Below, piece by piece: positions 23,341-30,969 of a stretch of DNA of 39,467 nucleotides (the first letter of the stretch is position 1; each line of letters begins with the position of its first letter). The notes below the pieces were generated by a model, which saw only the letters and a program-made list of their open reading frames with translations, searched no databases and was not told where the DNA came from. The DNA is taken from NCBI GenBank assembly GCA_005773635.1, contig SXHN01000119.1, positions 1 through 39,467 of the forward strand, written 5' to 3'. The position numbers were made by a program, and so were the translations under genes. This stretch comes from Actinomycetota bacterium. Its GTDB lineage: Bacteria > Actinomycetota > Acidimicrobiia > IMCC26256 > PALSA-610.

Positions 23341-24485
23341 GAACTCGCGGGGTCCTTCGGGAGCCCCAAGACTCGCTCGCCAAGAATGTTGCGCTGCACC
23401 TCGCTGGTGCCGCCGCCAATCGTGAGCGCTGCGGAATACAGAAACCCGTATGCCCAGATCCCATTCGGATCGCCGCCAGGAGACCATTGCGCGAGGAGTC
23501 CGTCGGTGCCCGCTAGTTCGAGGGCCATTGCCATTACATGTTGGCCGTGCGGATCGGAAATGGCTTTGCGGACGGATGCCTCAGGGCCGGGTTCGAGCCC
23601 GCGTAGGCGAGCCATCAGGGTGCGCATTCGGATGAGCTCGAGTACTCGCGCTTCGGTGTAGAGCGCAGCGATGCGCTGCCGCAACACCTTGTCGTTGGTG
23701 CCGCCCTTGGCGCGCACGATATCGATGACATCGTGTGCAGTTGGGCCTCGACCCCACAGGGCGCCCTCGCCAGAAAGTGAGACACGTTCGTTGCCGAGTG
23801 TCACTTTTGCAAGTCGCCAGCCGTCGTCGATGGTTCCGATGACATTCGCGGCAGGAATTCGCACCGAATCGAAGAACACCTCGTTGAACTCGTGGGTGCC
23901 AGTCATTTGCACAAGTGGCCGGACCGTTATGCCAGGAGTCTGCATGTCGACAACGAAGTACGTGATGCATTGTTGGTCGCTGCGGTCGGGGTCGAAGTTG
24001 GTGCGGGCGAGCAAGATTCCCCATCGGGAAACATGGGCGAGCGTCGTCCACACCTTTTGCCCATCGACGACGAACTCGTCGCCGTCGCGTACCGCTTTAG
24101 TCTGCACCGAGGCTAAGTCGCTGCCTGCGCCCGGTTCGCTGAAGAGCTGACACCAGATCTCCGAGCCATCGAGCAACGAGGGCAACCATCGTTCCTGTTG
24201 GTCTTGCGCGCCCGCGACCAGCAGCGTGGGACCCGCCCATCCAATGCCGATCGGATTCATCGGTTTCGGCACCGCTCGGGTTTGCATTTCGTCATCGATT
24301 GCGAGCTGCTCCCAAGCGTTGGCGCCGCGGCCCCAGGGTGTTGGCCAATGGGGTGCCGCGTAGCCCGCAGACGCGAGCCGACGCGAGAAATCAGGTGGGT
24401 ATGCGCCGTTTGGTGCGTGCTCATCGAGGAATGCCCGCATCGCTTGGCGCGCCGCGTCAGCTTCTGGTGTCCATTGCAGGTCCAT
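23337..24485 (-). CDS. Acyl-CoA dehydrogenase (FadE-like)
   Basis: A 382-aa FAD-dependent acyl-CoA dehydrogenase, expected to introduce an alpha,beta double bond in an acyl-CoA. Family motifs are WCQLFSEPGAGSDLASVQTK (FAD/substrate region), VDGQKVWTTLAHVSRWG, VQMTGTHEFNEVFFDSVRIP and the C-terminal TIGGGTSEVQRNILGERVLG. In the last motif the Glu that is the base in medium-chain enzymes (YEGT) is Gly (GGGT). This occurs in several actinobacterial FadE proteins, some of which work as heteromeric pairs. It is leftward, with ATG 24485, and its stop overlaps the 138-aa orphan start. Substrate unknown. Confidence 0.92.
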   Translation of the reverse strand: MDLQWTPEADAARQAMRAFLDEHAPNGAYPPDFSRRLASAGYAAPHWPTPWGRGANAWEQLAIDDEMQTRAVPKPMNPIGIGWAGPTLLVAGAQDQQERWLPSLLDGSEIWCQLFSEPGAGSDLASVQTKAVRDGDEFVVDGQKVWTTLAHVSRWGILLARTNFDPDRSDQQCITYFVVDMQTPGITVRPLVQMTGTHEFNEVFFDSVRIPAANVIGTIDDGWRLAKVTLGNERVSLSGEGALWGRGPTAHDVIDIVRAKGGTNDKVLRQRIAALYTEARVLELIRMRTLMARLRGLEPGPEASVRKAISDPHGQHVMAMALELAGTDGLLAQWSPGGDPNGIWAYGFLYSAALTIGGGTSEVQRNILGERVLGLPKDPASS

Positions 24486-24587
24486 GCCCTGAACTTACGT
24501 GTTCGAGCTGGGCTGGCATCAAGTACTGAGGTGAGTTCGTGTGGTTTGTCCATCCGGTGCGCGCTTTGGCCCCGTATACGTGCTTGC

Positions 24588-25226
24588 ATGGACGAATTCT
24601 TGGCCGACCGGCTCACGAAACCCCACCCGATGGACCCTGCTGACGTGCAACCGACCTTTGATGGCGCTCGAGGTGCTGATCACGAGTTTGTGCAGCTCAT
24701 CGTGGCGCGGGATCAGGCGGCGTTCGCGGCAATTTACCGACTTCACGGCGACGCCTGTTTCGCCCTGTCGCGCCGGGTGCTCTCCGAACGATCGCTTGCT
24801 GAAGAAGTAGTCCAAGAAGTCTTCGTTAAGCTTTGGAATTCTCCGGAGCGATACGACGCGCAACGCGGCAGTTTGCGTTCATTTTTGCTGGCCCAAATTC
24901 ACGGGCGCAGCGTCGACGTGCTTCGATCGGAGCGTTCCCGCAAGGCCCGTGAGGAACGAGATGCCCGCAAAGTGTCGGTCAGCGCGATCGATGATCTTGA
25001 ATATGAAGTCATCGATCTTGCCCAAGCTGAGGCCGTCCGCAGCGCCTTGTCCGAGCTTTCCAATGGCGAACGTCAAGCGATTGAGCTTGCTTATTTTGGA
25101 GGCCATAGCTACCGCGACGTAGCGGTATTGCTGGAACAAGCTGAAGGTACCGTAAAGAGTCGTATCCGAACCGGGCTCCTGCGCTTGCGAGCTTCAATGA
25201 TCGATGCGGGGTACCAGAACTCATGA
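24588..25226 (+). CDS. ECF sigma factor (SigK-like)
   Basis: A 212-aa extracytoplasmic-function sigma factor. Region 2 is LIVARDQAAFAAIYRLHGDA through LAEEVVQEVFVKLWNSPERY (core binding and -10 recognition). Region 4 is LSNGERQAIELAYFGGHSYR followed by AEGTVKSRIRTGLLRLR (-35 recognition). The pairing with an RskA-like anti-sigma suggests the SigK/ECF19-type group. ATG 24588 is used; ATG 24630 is an alternative. No Shine-Dalgarno is seen, and a TATACG at 24575-24580 ends 7 nt before the ATG, compatible with a leaderless message. The stop overlaps the anti-sigma start (ATGA), the usual co-expression arrangement. Regulon unknown. Confidence 0.93.
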   Translation: MDEFLADRLTKPHPMDPADVQPTFDGARGADHEFVQLIVARDQAAFAAIYRLHGDACFALSRRVLSERSLAEEVVQEVFVKLWNSPERYDAQRGSLRSFLLAQIHGRSVDVLRSERSRKAREERDARKVSVSAIDDLEYEVIDLAQAEAVRSALSELSNGERQAIELAYFGGHSYRDVAVLLEQAEGTVKSRIRTGLLRLRASMIDAGYQNS

Positions 25227-25972
25227 CCACACCAAAAGACCCCGGAATGCAACCCGAAATCGACGAATTGCTCGGCGCGTACGCGCTCGATGCGGTTGAA
25301 CCGATCGAAGTCAACGACATCGAACGGTATTTGACAGGTAACCCGATTGCGCGTTCCGAAGTTGATGATCTGCGCGAAGCGGCAGCGATGCTGGCGCTGA
25401 CTGCCAATGACCGCGACCGAGCACCTGAAGGGCTCTGGGAAAAAATCCGCGCCGAGGTTTCGGACGCATCCTCCGCGGAGAAGTCTGGATCAGTGACCTC
25501 GCTGGACCGAATTCGAGCCGACAAACAAGCGCGGCGCGGCGCCGACCGCTGGTTAATGGCGGCGGCTGCCTTCGTGGCCGCGATTGTGCTCACAGTCGGT
25601 GCAGTGAACCTCACACGCGACGACACCGAGTCCATGGGTGACAAATATTCAGCCGCAGCAAAAGACGGTCGGGTCATTACCTTGGCCGACGCAAAAACCA
25701 AAGCACCGATGGCCCGCGTGGCATTGCGTTCGGATGGTTCCGGATATTTTCGAAACGACGGTCTGCATTCCTTGCCCGCGGGCAAGGTGTATCAGCTTTG
25801 GGTGGTTCCTTCGAGCACCGCCCAACCGGTTTCGGTTGGCATTGTGCGGTCCAGCGACGAGTACACAACAGTGGCGCTCGACGGACAGTTCGTAGCGATT
25901 GCCGTGAGTATCGAAGATGCACCCGGCGCGGTTTCCCCTACTCCCCCGATTGCCTCGGGCGCGGTGAGCTAG
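25223..25972 (+). CDS. RskA-like membrane anti-sigma factor
   Basis: 249 aa. The N-terminal anti-sigma domain (about residues 1-75) reads QPEIDELLGAYALDAVEPIE, like RskA/RslA, but it lacks the HxxxCxxC zinc signature (the position reads GNPIARSEV). One TM helix (WLMAAAAFVAAIVLTVGAV, about 109-127) is followed by an extracytoplasmic RskA C-terminal domain (GSGYFRNDGLHSLPAGKVYQ, then LWVVPSSTAQPVSVGIV and FVAIAVSIEDAPGAVSPTPP). It should hold the sigma factor encoded upstream at the membrane until a signal, probably regulated proteolysis, releases it. ATG 25223 overlaps the sigma stop. Confidence 0.92.
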   Translation: MTTPKDPGMQPEIDELLGAYALDAVEPIEVNDIERYLTGNPIARSEVDDLREAAAMLALTANDRDRAPEGLWEKIRAEVSDASSAEKSGSVTSLDRIRADKQARRGADRWLMAAAAFVAAIVLTVGAVNLTRDDTESMGDKYSAAAKDGRVITLADAKTKAPMARVALRSDGSGYFRNDGLHSLPAGKVYQLWVVPSSTAQPVSVGIVRSSDEYTTVALDGQFVAIAVSIEDAPGAVSPTPPIASGAVS

Positions 25973-26049
25973 CGGCGAGGCCACGCTTCAGGGCTCGATT
26001 CTCCGCTTGGAATCGCTGTTGATTGTGAGCGTGTTGCGGCGCGCGAAGC

Positions 26050-27171
26050 TTGTGCATCGAAGATTCTCGGTTCGGCTACTACATCCACATTCCGTTTTGC
26101 GCGCATCGCTGCGACTATTGCGATTTCGCGACCTGGTCGGACCGCGACCATCTCATTGATGATTATGTCGCGGCATGCAAGCAACAGCTGAGTTCCGAGC
26201 CTGAGCTCCCACCTGCCAGCTCGGTGTTCTTTGGCGGCGGCACTCCGTCGTTGATCGACGCGGCGGCGCTCGCCTCAATACTGTTCGAAATCCCGCGGCG
26301 GTCTGACTGCGAAACCACGGTTGAATGCAATCCAGATCGTGTCGATGCGGAGAAGTTTGCGGACTACGCCGCGGCGGGCGTGAATCGTGTATCGATTGGC
26401 GTGCAGTCAACCGTCGCCCACGTGTTGAACTTCCTGGGCCGTACCCACGAACGCGCGAATGTGCATCGTGCGGTGGCGTGGGCCCGTGACGCAGGGATCG
26501 AAAATGTAAATCTCGATGTGATGTACGGCACGCCGGGAGAATCCATGGATGATTGGATTGTGTGCCTCAACGACGTCATCGCCCTTCAGCCGACCCACGT
26601 GTCGGCCTATGCGCTGACCATCGAACCCGGCACGCCCCTTGGCGCACGAGTCCACGACCAGACCTCACCAGGGCCTGACGACGATGACCAGGCTCGCAAA
26701 TATGAAATCGCCGAAGCGATGTTGAGCGCCGCAGGCTACGGGTCGTATGAGATCTCGAATTGGTCACAGCCTGGGCGGGAGTGCCGCCACAACCAGCTCT
26801 ATTGGTCGATGGGTGAATACCTGGCTGTGGGTTGTGCGGCTCACGGCCACCGAAACGGAGAACGCTTCTGGAATGTCCGCACTCCTGAGCGGTTCATCGC
26901 TGCGGTGGCATCCGGCGCTACTCCGATCGGTGGTTCCGAACGGCTGACCTCCGAGCAGCGTGCCGAGGAAGCATTTGTCCTGGGGCTGCGCATGCGTGAT
27001 GGTGCCGCAGTTGTGAATCCCAGCGAACAAACGCGACAGTGCATTGCTGCCTTGTCCGAAGCGGGGTTCATTTGGCATCGAGACGGCCGCATTGGGCTCG
27101 CAGCACGCGGTCGTTTACTCGCGAACGACATTACGAGCCGCCTGGTCCTGGCCGGCGTCAGCACTCGGTAG
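26050..27171 (+). CDS. hemW: HemW-type radical SAM heme chaperone
   Basis: A 373-aa radical SAM protein of the HemW (oxygen-independent coproporphyrinogen oxidase-like) family, thought to bind and deliver heme. The 4Fe-4S cysteines are C17xxxC21xxC24 (IPFCAHRCDYCDF). FFGGGTPSLI, VSIGVQSTVAHVLNFLGRTH, NLDVMYGTPGES and the HemW-specific HNQLYWSMGEYLAVGCAAHG follow. A true CPO-III has CxxxCxxCxC; here the fourth position is Phe, as in HemW. The only start I can find in frame after the upstream stop is TTG 26050, which leaves a normal, short N-terminus. Its stop lies inside the CIRCE element of hrcA. Confidence 0.93.
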   Translation: MCIEDSRFGYYIHIPFCAHRCDYCDFATWSDRDHLIDDYVAACKQQLSSEPELPPASSVFFGGGTPSLIDAAALASILFEIPRRSDCETTVECNPDRVDAEKFADYAAAGVNRVSIGVQSTVAHVLNFLGRTHERANVHRAVAWARDAGIENVNLDVMYGTPGESMDDWIVCLNDVIALQPTHVSAYALTIEPGTPLGARVHDQTSPGPDDDDQARKYEIAEAMLSAAGYGSYEISNWSQPGRECRHNQLYWSMGEYLAVGCAAHGHRNGERFWNVRTPERFIAAVASGATPIGGSERLTSEQRAEEAFVLGLRMRDGAAVVNPSEQTRQCIAALSEAGFIWHRDGRIGLAARGRLLANDITSRLVLAGVSTR

Positions 27172-27184
27172 CATTGAGTGCTAG
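27158..27184. promoter_or_regulatory. CIRCE element (HrcA operator)
   Basis: AGCACTC (27160-27166), nine bases, then GAGTGCT (27176-27182). With the consensus TTAGCACTC-N9-GAGTGCTAA, each half-site matches 8 of 9. It lies directly upstream of hrcA-dnaJ, exactly where a CIRCE is expected, and overlaps the hemW stop codon (27169-27171). HrcA binding here would repress hrcA-dnaJ in the absence of heat stress. Confidence 0.9.
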
Positions 27185-27216
27185 CCAGTGTCGGCGATGT
27201 ACTGATTGAGCAGATC

Positions 27217-28278
27217 ATGAGCGAAGCCACTCCACAATTCCCAATGGATCTGCCAGTCGACCGTCTCGACGATCGCAAATCGCAGATCTTGCGCGCCATT
27301 GTCGAGGAATACATTTCCTCGGCGCAGCCGGTCGGGTCGCGCACGGTTGTCGAGCGCCAGGGTCTCAACATTTCTGCCGCAACGGTTCGCAACGAAATGG
27401 GTTCGCTCGAACGAGACGGTTACATCGCGCAACCGCACACCTCAGCCGGACGCATTCCAACCGACCGCGGGTATCGATTCTTCGTCGACAACTTCGCGCC
27501 CATTGCGGCGTTGCCGAACCCGCAACGCAAAGAGGTTGCCGATTTTTTTGGTTCTGCATCGCGAGCGATGGACGACTTACTGCACGAGACCAGCCATTTG
27601 CTGTCGCGGCTGACGCATCATGCTGCGGTGATTGTCGGGCCACTGACCGAGGAGTCGCCGATTCGGGCCGTGCAACTTGTGGCGCTCGCGCCACGACAAT
27701 TGTTGGTGGTGGCGATTCTGGCCAATGGCGTAGTTGAAAAAGACACCGTGATACTCGACGCCGACGTGTCCGACGCGGATGTCATGGCGGCATTGGCGGT
27801 ATTGAGCGAGTATTGCGTTGGCAAACCTGTGAGCCTCGTCGGCCACACCGTCGTATCCGATATACCGCTCGACGCCGGAGTTCGGAATTTGGCAGACCGG
27901 GCGTGTCGAGCACTTCATATCCATACAGATAGCGGTCCTGAACCTTTGTTCGTCGGAGGTGCATCGCAACTCGCGGCCGAGGGTGAAGCATTTCAGTCGC
28001 CAGCGTCGGTTGCCCGGCTGCTCGGGTTGTTGGAACAACAGGTGGTAGTGGTTGCAGTTATGCGTGAGCTGCTCGGCCCGGGGCTCACCGTCACCATCGG
28101 GTCCGAGAACTCTCGCGACGATCTTCGTGACTGTTCGCTGGTTTTGGCTCCGTACGTGATCGAAGGCGCTCCGGCCGGTACCGTCGGCGTCCTCGGCCCG
28201 ACCCGCATGGATTATCGCCAAGCCCAGGCCGCTGTTTCCACCGTGTCCTCGCAACTGTCTCGCGAACTTTCGCGATAA
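27217..28278 (+). CDS. hrcA: Heat-inducible transcription repressor HrcA
   Basis: A 353-aa repressor of CIRCE-controlled chaperone genes. The N-terminal winged helix is LDDRKSQILRAIVEEYISSA, then QPVGSRTVVERQGLNISAAT and VRNEMGSLERDGYIAQPHTS, then AGRIPTDRGYRFFVD. The GAF-like dimerisation and stability domain includes RAVQLVALAPRQLLVVAIL and the C-terminal GVLGPTRMDYRQA. The frame is open to a GTG at 27178, but that codon lies inside the right arm of the CIRCE, so ATG 27217 is the better start (ATG 27244 is also possible). It is followed 24 nt later by dnaJ, the usual hrcA-dnaJ operon of actinobacteria. Confidence 0.95.
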   Translation: MSEATPQFPMDLPVDRLDDRKSQILRAIVEEYISSAQPVGSRTVVERQGLNISAATVRNEMGSLERDGYIAQPHTSAGRIPTDRGYRFFVDNFAPIAALPNPQRKEVADFFGSASRAMDDLLHETSHLLSRLTHHAAVIVGPLTEESPIRAVQLVALAPRQLLVVAILANGVVEKDTVILDADVSDADVMAALAVLSEYCVGKPVSLVGHTVVSDIPLDAGVRNLADRACRALHIHTDSGPEPLFVGGASQLAAEGEAFQSPASVARLLGLLEQQVVVVAVMRELLGPGLTVTIGSENSRDDLRDCSLVLAPYVIEGAPAGTVGVLGPTRMDYRQAQAAVSTVSSQLSRELSR

Positions 28279-28302
28279 CTCATCCAGGATTGTTCTGTTC
28301 GA

Positions 28303-29424
28303 ATGCGCGATTTTTACGAAGTCCTCGGTATCGGCCGAGACGCCACCGATGACGACATCAAAAAGGCCTACCGCAAGCTCGCCCGCGAGAATCATCCTGA
28401 CGCAAATCCTGATGACGCTGAAGCCGTAGAACGTTTCAAAGAAATTTCAGTTGCAAACGAGGTGCTGAGCGATCCCGACAAGCGTCGGCGGTACGACCAA
28501 TTCGGGCCAGAAGGCGTGATGCCCGGCGGCGGAGGTGGCGGAGGCGACCCGTTTGGGTTCGATCTCAACGACCTCTTCAGCACGTTTTTCGGAGGCGGCG
28601 ACCCCTTTGGCAGCGGACGCCGAGGGCAAAGTGGCCCACCCCGTGGATCGGATGCCGAGACCACACTCGATCTTCAACTCAACGAAGTCGTCTTCGGCGG
28701 CACCAAACGATTCGACGTCACGATGCCTGTGGCATGCGGTGTGTGCGACGGCAGTGGATGCCAAGAAGGAACCCATCCGCAGACCTGCCCCACCTGCAGC
28801 GGGAGTGGGGAAGTGCGCCAAGTTCGACGATCGATACTCGGACAACTCGTCACGAGCGGTCCCTGCAGCGCGTGTGACGGCACTGGTCAAATCGTTCCGA
28901 GTCCATGCGGCACCTGCCGTGGCGACGGGCGAGTGCGGGGGCCCCGTGATCTCGAGGTGGAAATTCCACCGGGTATCGACACCGGCCAGCGACTGCGCCT
29001 TACCGGGCGTGGCCCAGCGGGGCCTCGAGGCGGACCGGCTGGCGACTTGTATGTGACCGTTCGAGTCGCACCTCATCCAGACTTTGAGCGCGACGGCGAC
29101 GACCTTCACACCCTGCGTACGATCGCGATGACACAAGCCGCACTCGGCACAACACTTGTCGTTTCGACACTCGATGACGATCACACCATTGAAGTGCCCG
29201 CCGGCACGCAGCCCAGCAAAGTGTTTCGCCTGCAAGGCATCGGTGTCCCTTCTCTACGCAGCGGCCGTCGAGGCGACTTGCACGTGCATATCAACCTTGA
29301 AGTGCCAACCAAGCTGAGTCAAGATGAAGCCGAAATGCTGACCCGTTTCGCGGAACTTCGTGGCGAAGAGGTTCACGAACATCGCGACGGCCTATTCGCT
29401 CGCATTCGCAGCGCGTTTCAGTAG
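28303..29424 (+). CDS. dnaJ: Chaperone protein DnaJ
   Basis: A 373-aa type I Hsp40 co-chaperone that stimulates DnaK. The J domain has HPD at about residues 31-33 (ARENHPDANPDD). A Gly/Phe-rich linker follows (about 74-105). The zinc domain has four CxxC pairs at about 145-148, 162-165, 188-191 and 202-205 (CGVCDGSG, CPTCSGSG, CSACDGTG, CGTCRGDG), and then the two C-terminal substrate domains. All functional motifs are intact. It is in the hrcA-dnaJ operon, and so under the CIRCE, without dnaK or grpE nearby; this is like mycobacterial dnaJ2, so a second dnaJ with dnaK-grpE may lie elsewhere. Confidence 0.97.
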   Translation: MRDFYEVLGIGRDATDDDIKKAYRKLARENHPDANPDDAEAVERFKEISVANEVLSDPDKRRRYDQFGPEGVMPGGGGGGGDPFGFDLNDLFSTFFGGGDPFGSGRRGQSGPPRGSDAETTLDLQLNEVVFGGTKRFDVTMPVACGVCDGSGCQEGTHPQTCPTCSGSGEVRQVRRSILGQLVTSGPCSACDGTGQIVPSPCGTCRGDGRVRGPRDLEVEIPPGIDTGQRLRLTGRGPAGPRGGPAGDLYVTVRVAPHPDFERDGDDLHTLRTIAMTQAALGTTLVVSTLDDDHTIEVPAGTQPSKVFRLQGIGVPSLRSGRRGDLHVHINLEVPTKLSQDEAEMLTRFAELRGEEVHEHRDGLFARIRSAFQ

Positions 29425-29433
29425 CGCGGGTCT

Positions 29434-29473
29434 ATGAGTGCCCCCGCTGCGTTATGAGTGCTCACGCGGCTTT
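29434..29473 (+). repeat. Tandem 20-nt repeat forming two coupled 7-codon mini-ORFs before rsmE
   Basis: Between dnaJ and rsmE the sequence ATGAGTGCTCACGC recurs with an exact 20-nt period at 29434, 29454 and 29474 (the first copy reads GCCCCCGC instead of GCTCACGC). Because 20 is not a multiple of 3, the ATGs lie in successive frames. ATG 29434 encodes MSAPAAL and stops at a TGA overlapping ATG 29454. That ATG encodes MSAHAAL and stops at a TGA overlapping ATG 29474, the rsmE start. The result is two mini-ORFs chained by ATGA stop-start overlaps. The rsmE N-terminus, MSAHAGS, is the third copy. Confidence 0.85.
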
Positions 29474-30223
29474 ATGAGTGCTCACGCTGGTTCCTTCACT
29501 GCTGCGGTCGCTCATGCCTTTGTGGCATCGCTCAACGACGATGTCACCATCAATGGCGACGACGGTCGGCACCTCGCGCGCGTTCGACGGCTGCGAAGCG
29601 GTGAGGTCATCACGCTTGCCGACGGCAACGGCAACTGGCGCGGCTACGAGATAGTGAATGTCGAACATACGGGTCTGACCGTGCGAGCGATCTCCGACGA
29701 AATACGGGAACCGGATCTTGCGCCGCGTATCAGCATTGCCCCGGCGTTGATCGCCAAGAACCGATTCGACGACATGATCGTGGCCGCCGTCGAGCTTGGT
29801 GTCGACGCGATTCTGCCATTCGCTGCGCACCGCAGCGTTGTCGAATGGCGCGGCGAGAAAGCTGCGGCTGCGAATCATCGTTTGCAGCGTCTTGCCCGAG
29901 AAGCCGCCATGCAATGCCGAAGATCGCATCTGCCACGCGTGGGCGGGGTCGTTGATGCCCAGCGATTGAGCGCAGAGCCCGGCCTTGTGATCGCCGCAGC
30001 CGATGGTCTCGGCGTCAGGGAATTCGCGATGCAACCTATTCCGCCTCATGAGTGGACAGTGGTGAGCGGGCCTGAAGGCGGTCTCGACCCAATCGACATT
30101 GCCATGCTCGAACAAGCCGGAGCTATCCCGCGGCTTCGGCTCGGGCCTCACGTACTTCGAGCTGAGACGGCTCCGCTTGCGGCGATCGCTGCGCTCAACA
30201 CCTTGCGCGATGTCATCGGCTGA
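29474..30223 (+). CDS. rsmE: 16S rRNA m3U1498 methyltransferase RsmE
   Basis: A 249-aa SPOUT-class methyltransferase that modifies U1498 of 16S rRNA. The N-terminal PUA-like part contains GDDGRHLARVRRLRSGEVIT and LADGNGNWRGY. The SPOUT domain has APALIAKNRFDDMIVAAVEL, GVDAILPFAAHRSVVEWRGE, then RLQRLAREAAMQCRRSHLPR and the knot and SAM loop VVSGPEGGLDPIDIAMLEQA with LRLGPHVLRAETAPLAAIA. ATG 29474 is the third of three ATGs in a tandem repeat; an in-frame codon at 29438 would add 12 unlike residues. It follows dnaJ, as in other actinobacteria. Confidence 0.95.
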   Translation: MSAHAGSFTAAVAHAFVASLNDDVTINGDDGRHLARVRRLRSGEVITLADGNGNWRGYEIVNVEHTGLTVRAISDEIREPDLAPRISIAPALIAKNRFDDMIVAAVELGVDAILPFAAHRSVVEWRGEKAAAANHRLQRLAREAAMQCRRSHLPRVGGVVDAQRLSAEPGLVIAAADGLGVREFAMQPIPPHEWTVVSGPEGGLDPIDIAMLEQAGAIPRLRLGPHVLRAETAPLAAIAALNTLRDVIG

Positions 30224-30416
30224 TGAAGCAGAACTGTCCCGACTTGAGATGATGCACAAGTCGTTGATGAGGCGAAAGTGGACGTAAGGCGTCCCGATCA
30301 ACAGCGTTGAACGTCCGCAGATTGTGCGTCGAGATACCACGCGCATGCGCTCAACTGCTGATATGTTTCCCCACGGGTAACACGCCGGGCACCGAAAGCT
30401 GAGGAGACGGGGCAAG
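30224..30416. other. Intergenic region before the BldD-like gene
   Basis: 193 nt with no gene I can support. A short run of in-frame Met/Lys/Arg codons near 30249-30288 is too small and lacks a ribosome-binding site. GAGGAG at 30401-30406 is the likely ribosome-binding site for the GTG at 30417. The region presumably carries the promoter for the regulator gene; I cannot assign -35 and -10 boxes with confidence. Confidence 0.5.
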
Positions 30417-30911
30417 GTGGCAATGCATGTAGGTGAACGATTACGAGCGATACGCCGACAGAAGGGCTTGTCCCTTCATGACGTCGAGGCTAAGTCGGCG
30501 ATGGAATTCAAAGCGTCCGTGCTTGGGGCATACGAGCGCGGTGAGCGCGCGATCTCAGTTCCGCGGCTCCTGCGCCTGTCGGAGATTTATGACGTTCCGT
30601 CAGACCAATTGCTGCCGCGCGAAATGCTCGACGGCACGATCAATCTTGATGAGGGCGGCCGCACGGTCATCGATCTCAACGGAGGCGTCACGATAGATCT
30701 GCAGCGACTGCACGGTCTCGAAGATCCTGATGCAGCCATTCTGAGTCGATATGCAACTTCGATTCAGCTCGAACGCCAGGATTTCAACGGGCGATTGCTG
30801 ACCATCCGCCGAGACGATCTCCGTGTACTTGCAGCAGTATTGGGTCGCAGCATTGATGAGTTAGGAATGCGCTTTAGCCAGCTCGGGTTGCTTGCAGGGT
30901 CTACGCACTGA
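30417..30911 (+). CDS. BldD-like transcriptional regulator with c-di-GMP motif
   Basis: 164 aa. The N-terminal Xre-type HTH (about residues 5-70: LRAIRRQKGLSLHDVEAKS, then VLGAYERGERAISVPRLLRL and SEIYDVPSDQLLP) matches the Streptomyces BldD DNA-binding domain closely by eye. The C-terminal domain has R120-x-D122-(8)-R131-xx-D134 (RQDFNGRLLTIRRDD), exactly the RXD-X8-RXXD signature through which BldD binds c-di-GMP and dimerises. In Streptomyces BldD represses developmental genes; here the targets are unknown. GTG 30417 follows GAGGAG with 10-nt spacing; ATG 30423 is an alternative. It sits just before phoH rather than near nusB-efp. Confidence 0.88.
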   Translation: MAMHVGERLRAIRRQKGLSLHDVEAKSAMEFKASVLGAYERGERAISVPRLLRLSEIYDVPSDQLLPREMLDGTINLDEGGRTVIDLNGGVTIDLQRLHGLEDPDAAILSRYATSIQLERQDFNGRLLTIRRDDLRVLAAVLGRSIDELGMRFSQLGLLAGSTH

Positions 30912-30969
30912 GTCCGTTCGCGCAATCAACTCGGGCCTGTGGTGTGCGTCAGGTAGTGTTTCGGGCGAT

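Noticed and set aside
23341-23487. Longer N-terminus for the 138-aa orphan
   Set aside because: That part lies within the acyl-CoA dehydrogenase gene. The GTGA overlap at 23337-23340 is the usual coupling pattern in this window.
27178-27216. GTG 27178 as the hrcA start
   Set aside because: The codon falls inside the right arm of the CIRCE operator, and HrcA homology begins later.
30249-30288. Small peptide gene of 13 codons upstream of the BldD-like gene
   Set aside because: It is too short, has no ribosome-binding site and no recognisable sequence.
30892-30969. TTG 30892 as the phoH start
   Set aside because: It overlaps the regulator gene by 20 nt, has no Shine-Dalgarno, and adds 26 residues unlike PhoH. 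It is kept as an alternative only.
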